In this document: positions 16,106-24,965 of the stretch, one piece after another | Layout of the letters: the number at the start of each line of letters is the position of its first letter | Position numbering within the stretch: the stretch's first letter is position 1 | From: DATAAZ01 sp036259875 | Lineage (GTDB): Bacteria; Actinomycetota; Thermoleophilia; Gaiellales; Gaiellaceae | Reading direction: 5' to 3' | NCBI GenBank assembly: GCA_036259875.1 | Contig: DATAAZ010000008.1 | Span: forward strand, 1 to 56,320 | Length of the DNA stretch: 56,320 nt | Position numbers and translations under genes: made by a program | Notes under the pieces: model-generated | Told to the model about the DNA's origin: nothing | Database searches by the model: none | The model's input: the letters and a program-made list of their open reading frames with translations, nothing else

Positions 16106-17305
16106 GTGGCGCAACTCCTCCGAACCGAGGCGCCCGCCTCCCCGGAGGCCGTGGCTGCCCTGCTTCGCGAGGCGAAGGGCGACGGCCTGCGCGTCCGCGT
16201 GCGCGGCGGCGGGACGAAGCTCGGCTGGGGCGCCGTTGTCCCAGAGCCCGACCTAGAGCTCTCGACCTCGCGCCTCGATCGGATCGTGGAGCACAACGCA
16301 GGTGACCTCACGGCCGTCCTCGAGGCGGGCGTGCGCCTCGCCGAGGCCCAGGCCGCTTTCGCGGAGGCGGGCCAGATGCTCGCGCTCGACCCGCCGCTCG
16401 CTACCGGCAGTGAGGCGTCAAGCAGAGACGGGGGACTCGCTCCAACCTGTCCCCCGGGGTTCGCAGGCGCGACGATTGGCGGAATCGTCGCCACGGCCGA
16501 CGCGGGGCCGCTCCGGCACCGTTACGGAGCCGTTCGCGACCTCTTGCTCGGGATCACGGTCGCGCTCTCGGACGGGACCGTCGCAACCGCCGGCGGCAAG
16601 GTGATCAAGAACGTGGCCGGCTACGACCTGGCGAAGCTCTTCGCTGGGTCGTTCGGCACGCTCGGCGTCATCCTCCGCGTCGTCGTCCGGCTGCATCCGC
16701 GTCCTCGCACGAGCGCGACGCTCGCCGGCGAGACGGACGACCCGGGCGCGCTCGCGCGCGCGGCGTCGCACCTCGCGCGTGCTCCGCTCGAGCTCGAAGC
16801 CCTCGACGTGCGGTGGGCGGCCGGTTCGGGGACGCTGCTCGCGCGGTTCGGCGGCGTCTCGGCCGAGACGCAGGCGCGCCGACGCGTGGGCGCGCTCGCC
16901 GAGGAGGGGCTCGCCGCGTCGGTCGAGACCGAAGACGAGACGGTGTGGGAGACGCAGCGCGCGGCGCAGCGCTCCACGGACGGCGTCGTCGTACGCGTCT
17001 CGGCGCTCCCTACCGAGCTCGAGCGAGTCGTGTGGACGGCGGACCGCCTCGGCGCCTCCCTCGTCGGGCGTGCCGCGGCGGGGGTCTCGTGGCTCACGCT
17101 CGCGGACGCCGAACCGGTCGACGAACTGCGCGCCGTGCTCGCCCCCTTCCCGTGCGTCGTCCTCGACGCTCCGGTCGAGGTCCGCGACCGCATCGACCCG
17201 TGGGGCGCCGTCGACGAGGCCGAGCTCCGCCTGATGCGCCGTGTCAAGGAGCGATTCGACCCCGCGCACATTCTCAACCCCGGCGTCTTCGTCGGCGGGA
17301 TCTAG
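16106..17305 (+). CDS. glcE: Glycolate oxidase subunit GlcE (FAD-binding) with in-frame repeat insertion
   Basis: A 399-residue FAD-binding subunit: RVRGGGTKLGWG near residue 33, ATIGGIVATADAGPLRHRYG, KVIKNVAGYDLAKLFAGSFGTLGVI, and a C-terminal FDPAHILNPG, all typical of GlcE. About 23 residues (99-121), rich in Gly, Ser and Pro, separate LALDPPL from ATIGGIVA, which are normally close neighbours. The DNA behind this insert contains an inverted repeat (16430-16460), so a palindromic element seems to have been absorbed into the protein. GTG 16106 is 2 nt after the glcD stop. GlcE works with GlcD and GlcF at the membrane. Confidence 0.92.
   Translation: MAQLLRTEAPASPEAVAALLREAKGDGLRVRVRGGGTKLGWGAVVPEPDLELSTSRLDRIVEHNAGDLTAVLEAGVRLAEAQAAFAEAGQMLALDPPLATGSEASSRDGGLAPTCPPGFAGATIGGIVATADAGPLRHRYGAVRDLLLGITVALSDGTVATAGGKVIKNVAGYDLAKLFAGSFGTLGVILRVVVRLHPRPRTSATLAGETDDPGALARAASHLARAPLELEALDVRWAAGSGTLLARFGGVSAETQARRRVGALAEEGLAASVETEDETVWETQRAAQRSTDGVVVRVSALPTELERVVWTADRLGASLVGRAAAGVSWLTLADAEPVDELRAVLAPFPCVVLDAPVEVRDRIDPWGAVDEAELRLMRRVKERFDPAHILNPGVFVGGI
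16430..16460. repeat. Palindromic element inside glcE
   Basis: GGGGGAC (16430-16436) and GTCCCCC (16449-16455) form an inverted repeat around a CTCGCTCCAACCT-like spacer, followed by GGGG. The outer arms share the GGGGAC/GTCCCC ends of the intergenic repeats at 20260 and 7571, but the core differs, so it may be a second repeat class. It is translated in frame as part of GlcE. Confidence 0.6.
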
Positions 17306-17307
17306 CC

Positions 17308-18579
17308 ATGACCGAGACTGCCTTCGACGCGCACCGCCCGCCGAGTCTCGACCTGATCGGCGCGTGCGTCCACTGCGGCTTCTGCCTGCCGACGTGCCCG
17401 ACGTATCTCCTCTGGGGCGAAGAGATGGACTCGCCGCGCGGGCGGATCGTGCTCATGAAGGCGGGTCTCGAGCCCGGCAGCGAGCTCTCGCCCGCGATGG
17501 CGACCCACTTCGACCGCTGCCTCGGCTGCATGGCCTGCGTGACGGCCTGCCCTTCCGGCGTCCAGTACGACCGGCTCATCGAGGCGACCCGCCCGCAGGT
17601 GGAACGAAATTACGAGCGGTCGACACGCGAGCGGCTTTTCCGCCGCTTCCTCTTCGCGACGTTCACGCACCCCGGCCGCCTCCGCGCGCTCACCCCTGTG
17701 CTCGCCGTCGGCCGCGCGATCGGCGCCCGGCGGCTCGGGCGCCGGCTCCCCGACTCCTCGCAGCTCGGGGCGCTCATGCGCCTGACTCCGGGAGCGGGCA
17801 CCTGGCGGCGGCTCCCCGAGCTGATGCCCGCGCACGGCGAGCGGCGCGGACGCGTCGGCCTCCTCCAGGGCTGCGTCCAGCGCGTCCTCTTCCACCACGT
17901 GAACGTGGCGACGGCGGAGCTGCTCGCGGCCGAGGGCTACGAGGTCTTCGCGCCGCGCCGTCCCCGCTGCTGTGGCGCGCTCATGTTCCACTCGGGGTAC
18001 GAGCGCGGTGCGCTCGAGCTCGCGCGCGAGCTCGTCGTCGCGTTCGAGGACTGCGAGACCGTCGTCGTCAACGCGGCGGGTTGTGGCTCGTCGATGCGCG
18101 ACTACGCGGGCGTCCTCACGGACGATCCCGAATGGGCGGAGCGTGCCGCGCGCTTCTCGGCCAAGGTGCGCGACGTCACGGAGCTCCTCGCCGAGGGGGA
18201 ACCGCGGGCGCTCCGACGGCCGGTGCCGCTCCGCGTCGCCTACCACGACGCGTGCCACCTCGCGCATGCGCAGCGCGTCCGCGTGCAGCCGCGCGAGCTG
18301 CTGCGCGCGATCCCCGAGCTCGAGGTCGTGGAGCCCGACGAGCAGGAGATCTGCTGCGGCTCGGCGGGTGTCTACAACCTACTCCAGCCGGCGCCGGCGG
18401 CCGAGCTCGGGAGGCGGAAGGCGCGGAACCTCGTCGCGACGGGCGCGGAGGCGATCGCGGCCGGGAACCCGGGGTGCACGTTGCAGATCGGGACGTATCT
18501 GGAAGAGGATGGACGGCGGCTCCCCGTCTACCACCCGGTGGAGCTCCTGCGGATGTCGATCGACGGAGGGACGCGATGA
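17308..18579 (+). CDS. glcF: Glycolate oxidase iron-sulfur subunit GlcF
   Basis: A 423-residue protein with two [4Fe-4S] ferredoxin motifs, CVHCGFCLPTCP (about residues 18-29) and CLGCMACVTACP (about 71-82), then two cysteine-rich CCG domains (PRCCGALMFHSG and QEICCGSAGVYN) with paired upstream Cys (GCVQR, DACHLAH). These features are diagnostic of GlcF/LutA-like electron-transfer subunits, which pass electrons from GlcD/GlcE toward the quinone pool. It begins 2 nt after the glcE stop and overlaps malate synthase by 4 nt (ATGA). Confidence 0.94.
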   Translation: MTETAFDAHRPPSLDLIGACVHCGFCLPTCPTYLLWGEEMDSPRGRIVLMKAGLEPGSELSPAMATHFDRCLGCMACVTACPSGVQYDRLIEATRPQVERNYERSTRERLFRRFLFATFTHPGRLRALTPVLAVGRAIGARRLGRRLPDSSQLGALMRLTPGAGTWRRLPELMPAHGERRGRVGLLQGCVQRVLFHHVNVATAELLAAEGYEVFAPRRPRCCGALMFHSGYERGALELARELVVAFEDCETVVVNAAGCGSSMRDYAGVLTDDPEWAERAARFSAKVRDVTELLAEGEPRALRRPVPLRVAYHDACHLAHAQRVRVQPRELLRAIPELEVVEPDEQEICCGSAGVYNLLQPAPAAELGRRKARNLVATGAEAIAAGNPGCTLQIGTYLEEDGRRLPVYHPVELLRMSIDGGTR

Positions 18580-20195
18580 AGACGGCGCTCGAGGGCATCG
18601 AGGTGCGTGGGCCGGTCGAGGGCCGGGCCGAGGAGATCTTGACGCCGGACGCGCTTGAGTTCGTCGCCGCGCTTCAGCGGGAGTTCGGCTCGACGCGCGC
18701 CGACCTCCTCGCACGCCGCGCCGAACGGCAGGCGGAGCTCGAGGCGGGCGGTACGCTCGACTTCCTGCCGGGGACGAGCGCGGTGCGAGAGGGCGCCTGG
18801 CACGTCGCGCCGGTCCCGGACGACCTTCAGGACCGCCGAGTCGAGATCACGGGTCCCACCGACCGCAAGATGGTGATCAACGCGCTGAACTCGGGTGCGC
18901 GCGGCTTCATGGCGGACTTCGAGGACGCGAACTCGCCGACGTGGCAGAACATGGTCGCCGGTCAGGCGAATCTGGGCGACGCGATCGAGGGGACGATCGA
19001 GTTCACCGACCCGAGAACCGGCAAGGAGTACCGCCTGGACGAGCAGACGGCGACACTCCTCGTCCGGCCCCGCGGCTGGCACCTCCCCGAGCGGCACCTC
19101 GTTGTCGACGGCGAGCCGGTTGCCGGGGCGCTCTTCGACTTCGGCCTCTTCTTCTTCCACAACGCGCGCCGGCTCGTCGAGCGCGGGAGCGGGCCGTACT
19201 TCTACCTGCCGAAGCTCCAGAGCCACCTCGAGGCGCGCCTCTGGAACGCTGTCTTCGAGCACGCGCAGGACGCGCTCGGGATTTCGCGCGGGACGATCAA
19301 GGCGACCGTCCTCATCGAGACGATCTGGGCGGCGTTCGAGATGGACGAGATCCTCTACGAGCTTCGCGACCACTCGGCCGGCCTGAACGCGGGCCGCTGG
19401 GACTACATGTTCAGCGTCATCAAGACGTTCCGGAACCGGCGCGAGTTCGTCCTCCCCGACCGGAACTCGGTCACGATGACGGTCCCCTTCATGCGGGCGT
19501 ACGCCGAGCTCCTCGTAAAGACGTGCCATCGCCGCGGAGCGCACGCGATGGGCGGGATGGCGGCGTTCGTCCCGAGCCGCAAGGATGAAGAGGCGAACGA
19601 GCGCGCGCGGGCGAAGATCTCCGAGGACAAGCGGCGCGAGGCGACGGACGGCTTCGACGGGACGTGGGTCGCTCATCCGGACTCCGTGCCGACGGCGACG
19701 GGCGAGTTCGACGCGGTGCTCGGCAGGCGGCCGAACCAGGTGGAGCGGCAGCGAGACGACGTGTCCGTCTCCGCGGCGCAGCTCCTCGACGTTGCGGCAA
19801 CGCCGGGTGCCGTGACCGAGGAGGGGCTCCGGAACGACGTGAACGTCGGGATCCAGTACATCTCCTCGTGGCTTCGCGGCAACGGCGCGGCCGGGATCTA
19901 CGGCCTGATGGAGGACGCCGCGACCGCCGAGATCGCGCGCTCCCAGGTGTGGCAGTGGGTCCGCCACGGCGTCGAGCTCTCGGAGGGCCGGCCCGTCACC
20001 GCGGACCTCGTCCGCTGGGCTGCGGACGAAGAGCTGGAGCGCATCCGCCGCGAGGTCGGAGACGACGAGTGGTACTTCTCACAGGGCCGCCCCGACGAGT
20101 CGCGGGGCCTCTTCGAGCAGGTCGCACTCGCCGCCGACTTCGCCGAGTTCCTGACGCTCCCCGCGTACGAGAAGCTCCTCGAGCTGCACGGCTAG
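18576..20195 (+). CDS. aceB: Malate synthase A
   Basis: A 539-residue malate synthase. FMADFEDANSPTW contains the Mg-binding region, IETIWAAFEMDEIL the catalytic Glu/Asp neighbourhood, and RDHSAGLNAGRWDYMFS the family signature; near the end, NVGIQYISSWLRGNGAA and the HDP-equivalent loop region are present. It condenses glyoxylate with acetyl-CoA to malate. Overlap with glcF makes it the last step of the glycolate operon, removing the glyoxylate formed upstream. No isocitrate lyase is in the window, so the immediate role appears to be glycolate use rather than the full glyoxylate bypass. Confidence 0.96.
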   Translation: MKTALEGIEVRGPVEGRAEEILTPDALEFVAALQREFGSTRADLLARRAERQAELEAGGTLDFLPGTSAVREGAWHVAPVPDDLQDRRVEITGPTDRKMVINALNSGARGFMADFEDANSPTWQNMVAGQANLGDAIEGTIEFTDPRTGKEYRLDEQTATLLVRPRGWHLPERHLVVDGEPVAGALFDFGLFFFHNARRLVERGSGPYFYLPKLQSHLEARLWNAVFEHAQDALGISRGTIKATVLIETIWAAFEMDEILYELRDHSAGLNAGRWDYMFSVIKTFRNRREFVLPDRNSVTMTVPFMRAYAELLVKTCHRRGAHAMGGMAAFVPSRKDEEANERARAKISEDKRREATDGFDGTWVAHPDSVPTATGEFDAVLGRRPNQVERQRDDVSVSAAQLLDVAATPGAVTEEGLRNDVNVGIQYISSWLRGNGAAGIYGLMEDAATAEIARSQVWQWVRHGVELSEGRPVTADLVRWAADEELERIRREVGDDEWYFSQGRPDESRGLFEQVALAADFAEFLTLPAYEKLLELHG

Positions 20196-20255
20196 TCGCG
20201 GCCGCGACCCCGTGCCCAGCCGCCAGAGCCCTCGGCGCGAGGCGCTCGGTACCCC

Positions 20256-20288
20256 GCCTGGGGACTGTCCCTGGGACAGTCCCCAGGC
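20256..20288. repeat. Palindromic repeat, copy 2
   Basis: A 33-nt perfect palindrome: GCCTGGGGACTGTCCC mirrored by GGGACAGTCCCCAGGC around a central T. The 25-nt core equals copy 1 at 7571. It sits 61 nt after the aceB stop and could fold into a strong hairpin, possibly acting as a terminator or mRNA 3'-end stabiliser. Confidence 0.88.
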
Positions 20289-20363
20289 CATGTCCCTGCA
20301 GGGCGGTGAGGGTTGCATCGAGCCCGCTTCGGGAGCGGAGTGGGGGCATGCCGTGCTGCGGTC

Positions 20364-20388
20364 GGGGACAGTCCCTGGGACAGTCCCC
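20364..20388. repeat. Palindromic repeat, copy 3 (variant arm)
   Basis: GGGGACAGTCCC then TGGGACAGTCCCC. Unlike copies 1 and 2, the left arm carries ACAGT instead of ACTGT, so each half is a direct repeat of GGGACAGTCCC; outer arms still pair. It lies 76 nt beyond copy 2 in the same intergenic region. Confidence 0.8.
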
Positions 20389-20423
20389 GGGTCATGGCCA
20401 TACCGGTCGCGACGCTCGGCGCT

Positions 20424-20450
20424 TACGAGAAGCTCTCGAGCTGCACGGCT
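20424..20450 (+). repeat. Partial duplication of the aceB 3' end
   Basis: This 27-nt stretch repeats 20166-20193, the last codons of malate synthase (TACGAGAAGCTC, TCGAGCTGCACGGCT), with a single-base deletion. The copy lies outside any gene. The two copies bracket the segment holding palindromes 2 and 3, as expected if that segment arose by local duplication or insertion. Confidence 0.8.
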
Positions 20451-20464
20451 CGCGCCGCCCCCCG

Positions 20465-20605
20465 TCAGCCCGCGCCCTCGTCGTCCGCCGGCTCGGGCGT
20501 GATCGGCTGGTCGTGAACCGAGGTCTGCGGCTCGTCCGGCTCCGCCGGTTCGGGCTCGGCAGGCGGCGCGGAATCGCGCTCGGCCGAGGGCTCGCGCTCG
20601 CTCAC
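20465..20605 (-). CDS. Possible small acidic, proline-rich protein, 46 aa
   Basis: A 46-codon ORF from GTG 20605 to TGA 20465, antisense in the gap before sucA. It reads SEREPSAERDSAPPAEP and ends ITPEPADDEGAG: Glu/Pro/Ala rich, no hydrophobic segment. The composition is compatible with a disordered small protein but also common in spurious high-G+C frames. No Shine-Dalgarno is evident. Kept as tentative. Confidence 0.3.
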   Translation of the reverse strand: MSEREPSAERDSAPPAEPEPAEPDEPQTSVHDQPITPEPADDEGAG

Positions 20606-20664
20606 GGAGGGCCGGTTCCCGCTTCCGAAGCGGCGAAAACCGGGCGCGCTATTCTCACAAGAGG

Positions 20665-23517
20665 GTGGATCCCGCGAAGCTCGAAGATCTCAACCTGGGC
20701 TACGTCCAGGAGCTCTTCGTCGACTATCTGAACTCGCCCGAGTCGGTCGATCCGGCCTGGCGCACGCTCTTCGAGTCGGCCCCCCCCGAGCTCGTCCAGC
20801 AGCTTCCGCTCGTCGAGCGGCTCCTCGAGCGCTACCCGGGCTCGATCGGTGGGAACGGCGCCGCCGTCGCCGTCGCGCCGCGCGCGCCCGAGGAGCGTCC
20901 GCGCGACGAGCCCACCGCCGACGAGACGCTGCTCGGCGGGGTCGCAGCCGCCATGGCGCTCGTCAAGGCGCATCGAATGCACGGCCACCTGGCGGCGCGG
21001 CTCGACCCGCTCGGCAGCGACCCGCCCGGGGATCCCGCGCTCGAGCCGGAGCGCCTCGTGCCCAAGCTGACACCGGAGCTCCAACGGCGCATTCCGGCCC
21101 GGCTCCTTCGCCTCTACTGCCCCGGCGAGACGCTCGCCGACGTGCTGCCGAACCTGCGAGCGACGTACTGCGGGACGATGGCGTACGAGATCGAGCACAT
21201 CGCCGACCACGAGCAGCGCGTGTGGCTGCGGCGCGCGATCGAGTCCGGTGATTACCGGCGGCCTCTCTCGGCCGACGAGCAGCGCGCGCTCCTCGCACGG
21301 CTTTCGGACGTCGAGGGGTTCGAGCGCTACCTCCGCCGGGCGTTCCTCGGCCAGAAGCAGTTCTCGATCGAGGGACTCGACGCGATCGTCCCCATGCTCG
21401 ACGAGGCGATCGAGCTCGCCGCCGCGGGCGGTGCCAAGGACATCGTCATGGGGATGGCCCACCGCGGGCGCCTCAACGTGATCGCGCACACGATCGGCCG
21501 GCCGTACGACGTGATCTTGCGGGAGTTCGAGGGCGAGCGGCTGATCGAGGCCGTGACGCACGACCCCGAAGGCGGGACCGGCGACGTGAAGTACCACTAC
21601 GGCTCCGAGGGCGTACGGAAGACGGCAGCCGCCGACGTCCACGTTCGGCTCGTTTCGAACCCGAGCCACCTAGAGGCGGTCGATCCGGTCGTCGAGGGGA
21701 CGACCCGGGCGATCCAGACCGATCACGAGAGCGCCGAGGCGCGCCACGACCCGAAGGCCGCGCTGGCCGTCCTCATCCACGGCGACGCCGCCTTCCCCGG
21801 CCAGGGGATCGTGGCCGAGACGCTGAACCTCCAAGCCCTCGACGGCTACGCGACGGGCGGGACGCTTCACATCATCGCGAACAACCAGATCGGCTTTACG
21901 ACCGACCCGGGAGAGGGACGGTCGACCCGCTACTCGAGCGACATCGCGAAGGGCTACGACACGCCGATCGTTCACGTGAACGCAGACGACGTGGAGGGCG
22001 CGATCGCAGCCATCCGGCTCGCGATGGCCTACCGCGCGCGCTTCTCGCAGGACGTCGTCGTCGACCTCGTCGGCTACCGCCGGTTCGGCCACAACGAGGG
22101 CGACGAGCCCGCGTACACGCAGCCGCTCATGTACGAGCAGATCCAGAATCATCCGACCGCCCGCGAGCAGTACGCGGCCGTGCTCGCCGAGCGAGGCGTC
22201 GTGCCCCGCGAGGAAGCCGACGCGCTCGCCGAGCGCGTCCAGCAGCTCATGCGAGAGACGCACGAGGGGTTGAAGGCGTCGCTTACGGCGGCGGGCGCAG
22301 CGCCCCGCGAGGAACGGAAGGTCGGACGCGTCGGGACCGCGGAGCCCGAGACCGCGGTGCCCGCCGAGCGGCTCGAGGCGCTGAACCGCCGGCTTCTCGC
22401 CGTCCCGGATGGGTTCACCGTCCATCCGAAGCTCCTGAGGCAGCTCGAACGGCGCCTCGAGACGTTCGGCCCCGAGGGCGGGATCGACTGGGCGCAGGCC
22501 GAAGCGCTCGCGCTCGGGTCGCTCGTCACGGAAGCCGTGCCCGTCCGGTTGACGGGCCAGGACACGGAGCGCGGCACCTTCGCGCATCGCCACCTCGTCC
22601 TCCACGACGCGAAGACGGGCGCGAAGTGGGCACCGATCCAGCACCTTCCCGACGCTCGTGCGCCGATCGAGATCTACAACTCGCCGCTCTCCGAGGCCGG
22701 CTGCCTCGGGTTCGAGTACGGCTACGCCTCCGCCTCTCCCCGCGCGCTCGTCCTCTGGGAGGCGCAATTCGGGGACTTCGTGAACGGCGCGCAGGTGATC
22801 GTCGACCAGTTCATCGTCTCGAGCCTCTCGAAGTGGGGCCAGACGTCGCGGCTGACGTTGCTTCTCCCCCACGGCTACGAGGGCAACGGGCCGGAGCACT
22901 CGAGCGCCCGTGTCGAGCGCTTCATGCAGATGGCCGCTCAGGAGAACATCCGGATCGTCAACTGCACGACCGCGGCGCAGTATTTCCACCTCCTCCGCAG
23001 GCAGGCGCTCCACGGGAGGCCGCGCCCGCTCGTCGTCCTCACGCCGAAGAGCCTGCTCCGCCTCAAGCAGGCGACGTCGAGCCTCGAGCACCTGACGGAC
23101 AGCTACTTCCGCCCGATCATCGACGACCTGACGCTCACGCCCGAAGAGCGCCGGCGCACCGAGCGCCTGATCCTCTGCTCGGGGAAGGTCTTCTACGACA
23201 TCGTCGGGCACGAGGCGCGCGGGGATCGCGAGAACGTCGCGGTCGCTCGCCTCGAGCAGCTCTACCCGTTCCCGGTCGCCGCATACGACGAGCTTCTCTC
23301 CCGCTACCCGAACCTCTCCGAGGTCGTCTGGACCCAGGAGGAGCCACAGAACATGGGCGCGTGGCGCGCGATCCGCCACCGCTTGGAAGAGGGGCTTCCG
23401 GCCGAGGTCGAGCTCCGCTACTGCGGTCGGCCCTGGCGCGCGAGCCCGAGCGAGGGGTACCCCACCGCTCACCTCGTGGAGCAGGACCGGATCGTCAGTG
23501 AGGCGCTGACCGCGTAG
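20665..23517 (+). CDS. sucA: 2-oxoglutarate dehydrogenase E1 component
   Basis: A 950-residue thiamine-diphosphate E1. The N-terminal helix LGYVQELFVDYLNSPESVDPAW is the E1o N-terminal motif; catalytic parts are MAHRGRLNVIAH, SNPSHLEAVDPVVEG, the ThDP/Mg segment GDAAFPGQG...ANNQIGFTT, and GYRRFGHNEGDEPAYTQP. The C-terminal transketolase-like part has WEAQFGDFVNGAQV and LLPHGYEGNGPEHSSAR. It decarboxylates 2-oxoglutarate. Length fits SucA; the extra N-terminal acyltransferase domain of mycobacterial Kgd is absent. GTG 20665 is placed just after GAGGG. It stands 469 nt from aceB, so probably has its own promoter. Confidence 0.95.
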   Translation: MDPAKLEDLNLGYVQELFVDYLNSPESVDPAWRTLFESAPPELVQQLPLVERLLERYPGSIGGNGAAVAVAPRAPEERPRDEPTADETLLGGVAAAMALVKAHRMHGHLAARLDPLGSDPPGDPALEPERLVPKLTPELQRRIPARLLRLYCPGETLADVLPNLRATYCGTMAYEIEHIADHEQRVWLRRAIESGDYRRPLSADEQRALLARLSDVEGFERYLRRAFLGQKQFSIEGLDAIVPMLDEAIELAAAGGAKDIVMGMAHRGRLNVIAHTIGRPYDVILREFEGERLIEAVTHDPEGGTGDVKYHYGSEGVRKTAAADVHVRLVSNPSHLEAVDPVVEGTTRAIQTDHESAEARHDPKAALAVLIHGDAAFPGQGIVAETLNLQALDGYATGGTLHIIANNQIGFTTDPGEGRSTRYSSDIAKGYDTPIVHVNADDVEGAIAAIRLAMAYRARFSQDVVVDLVGYRRFGHNEGDEPAYTQPLMYEQIQNHPTAREQYAAVLAERGVVPREEADALAERVQQLMRETHEGLKASLTAAGAAPREERKVGRVGTAEPETAVPAERLEALNRRLLAVPDGFTVHPKLLRQLERRLETFGPEGGIDWAQAEALALGSLVTEAVPVRLTGQDTERGTFAHRHLVLHDAKTGAKWAPIQHLPDARAPIEIYNSPLSEAGCLGFEYGYASASPRALVLWEAQFGDFVNGAQVIVDQFIVSSLSKWGQTSRLTLLLPHGYEGNGPEHSSARVERFMQMAAQENIRIVNCTTAAQYFHLLRRQALHGRPRPLVVLTPKSLLRLKQATSSLEHLTDSYFRPIIDDLTLTPEERRRTERLILCSGKVFYDIVGHEARGDRENVAVARLEQLYPFPVAAYDELLSRYPNLSEVVWTQEEPQNMGAWRAIRHRLEEGLPAEVELRYCGRPWRASPSEGYPTAHLVEQDRIVSEALTA

Positions 23518-23536
23518 GAGCGGCGCCTCGCGCGGG

Positions 23537-23722
23537 TCAGTAGGCCCACGGCGGCCGGTCGGGCGCGTCCTCGGCCTCGACGGCGACGCGCTGCCGGAGC
23601 TCTTCCTCGCTCCGTTCGTGCTCGGGATGTGCTTCGGCGACGTGCGCGCGAAGCTCACGGAGAAGGGCCGTGTCGTCGTCGGCGACGACGAGCTCGTGGC
23701 ACCAGCAGCGGACGGCGCGCAC
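23537..23722 (-). CDS. DUF1059-like small protein
   Basis: About 61 residues from GTG 23722: VRAVRCWCHELVVADDDTAL then LRAHVAEAHPEHE and a short acidic tail ending DRPPWAY. The Cys-x-Cys-His start and His-rich helix (HVAEAHPEH) match small DUF1059-type putative metal-binding proteins. ATG 23749 would add nine residues, but they are encoded by a hairpin (GGCGCC...GGCGCC), so the downstream GTG is preferred. Convergent with sucA, 19 nt apart. Confidence 0.65.
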   Translation of the reverse strand: MRAVRCWCHELVVADDDTALLRELRAHVAEAHPEHERSEEELRQRVAVEAEDAPDRPPWAY

Positions 23723-23822
23723 CCTAGGCGCCGCTTGCGGCGCCGACATCCAGGACGCGCGGGCTCTCCCCGCGTGTCCATCTCAAACGACCGGTCGATC
23801 CAGTAGGCATCGCACAAGCCCC

Positions 23823-24068
23823 CTACGAGGGTGCCTCGACCCGCTCGCGTTCGAACTCGTCCCTGCGGCTTTCGAGCTCGGCCGCCGCGGCCGTGAACGC
23901 GGGCGTCCGCCCCGCCGCCGCTTGCTTCCAGGCGAGGGCGCGCTCGCCGAGCTCGTCTTCGCCGAGCGGCCCCTCGGCGGTCACGACCCGATCGCCCTCG
24001 AGCTCGACGAGGAAGGCGTCGCGCCGCTCCCGGTGACGCCAGATCTCCCGCGCGCGGCTCGTCGACAT
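23823..24068 (-). CDS. Hypothetical protein, 81 aa
   Basis: MSTSRAREIWRHRERRDAFLVELEGDRVV followed by an alanine- and glutamate-rich helical tail. No known motif recognised. The start ATG (24068) shares the CATG palindrome with the ATG of the divergent DUF2071 gene (24067), so the two genes start back-to-back; one of the two starts is probably misplaced. Confidence 0.5.
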   Translation of the reverse strand: MSTSRAREIWRHRERRDAFLVELEGDRVVTAEGPLGEDELGERALAWKQAAAGRTPAFTAAAAELESRRDEFERERVEAPS

Positions 24069-24906
24069 GCGCAGGAGTATGTCCGAGGCGCGCGGCGGGT
24101 ACGCAACCCAGTGCGTGAACCTCGTCGATTTCCTGTCGACACCCGCGCGCCAGCACGCGACGCTCGACGAGACCGGACATCGCCCGTGGCCGCTACCCGG
24201 CGGCTCGTGGCTGATGGCGCAGACGTGGGACGATCTCCTCTTCGCTCACTGGGCCGTCCCGGCCGCGGCGGTGCGGGAGCACGTTCCGCCCGAGCTTCCG
24301 GTCGACACGTTCGACGGCGCCGCCTGGGTGGGTGTGACGCCGTTCCGGCTGACGGGCCTCCGGCTTCGCGCCGTCCCGCCTGCCCCGTTCCTCTCGACGT
24401 TCCTCGAGCTGAACACGCGGACGTACGTGACGCTCGGCGGAAAGCCGGGGATCTGGTTCTTCAGCCTCGATGCGGCGAGCCGCCTCGCCGTCGCCGCCGC
24501 GCGGCGTGCCTACCGGCTGCCGTACTTCCACGCCCGCATGTCGGCGGAGCCGGACGACGAGGGGCTCTGCTATGCGAGCGAGCGGGTGAGCGCGGGCGAA
24601 CGGCCCGCCGAGTTCGCCGCTCGCTACGCGGCCACCGGCGAGGTCTCCCGGGCGGCGCCCGGCTCGCTCGAGCATTTCCTCACGGAGCGGTACTGCCTCT
24701 ACGCGGTCGAGGGCGGCCGCGTCTTCCGAGCGGAGATCCACCACCGGCCGTGGCCGCTCCAGTCGGCGGTGGCCGAGCTGGAGCGAAATACGATGCCACC
24801 GCCCGGCATCCCGATCGAAGGCGAGCCGCTCTTCCACTACGCCGGGCGGCAGGACGTCGTCATCTGGCCGCTCACCCGCCTCGAGGACGAAGGACGCACG
24901 GCGTGA
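24067..24906 (+). CDS. DUF2071 (YqjF-like) family protein
   Basis: Up to 279 residues. The core shows HRPWPLPGGSWLMAQTWDDLLFAHWAVP, then LPVDTFDGAAWVGVTPFRL, ELNTRTYVTLGGKPGIWFFSLDA and the late FLTERYCLYA, typical of DUF2071/YqjF proteins. The biochemical role of the family is unknown; its fold resembles acetoacetate decarboxylase. The first about 16 residues look unrelated, and GTG 24115 (VNLVDFLSTPARQ...) would give a more family-like N-terminus and avoid the head-to-head overlap at 24067. Confidence 0.8.
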   Translation: MRRSMSEARGGYATQCVNLVDFLSTPARQHATLDETGHRPWPLPGGSWLMAQTWDDLLFAHWAVPAAAVREHVPPELPVDTFDGAAWVGVTPFRLTGLRLRAVPPAPFLSTFLELNTRTYVTLGGKPGIWFFSLDAASRLAVAAARRAYRLPYFHARMSAEPDDEGLCYASERVSAGERPAEFAARYAATGEVSRAAPGSLEHFLTERYCLYAVEGGRVFRAEIHHRPWPLQSAVAELERNTMPPPGIPIEGEPLFHYAGRQDVVIWPLTRLEDEGRTA

Positions 24907-24965
24907 GGCGACCGGAGCGGTCGAGGCGGGCGAGCCGCCGCCTCGCGGAAGCCGATCGGTAGGCC

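Noticed and set aside
17241..20195. A 984-residue frame ahead of malate synthase
   Set aside because: Residues before 18576 are a shadow of glcF; aceB has a clean ATGA junction.
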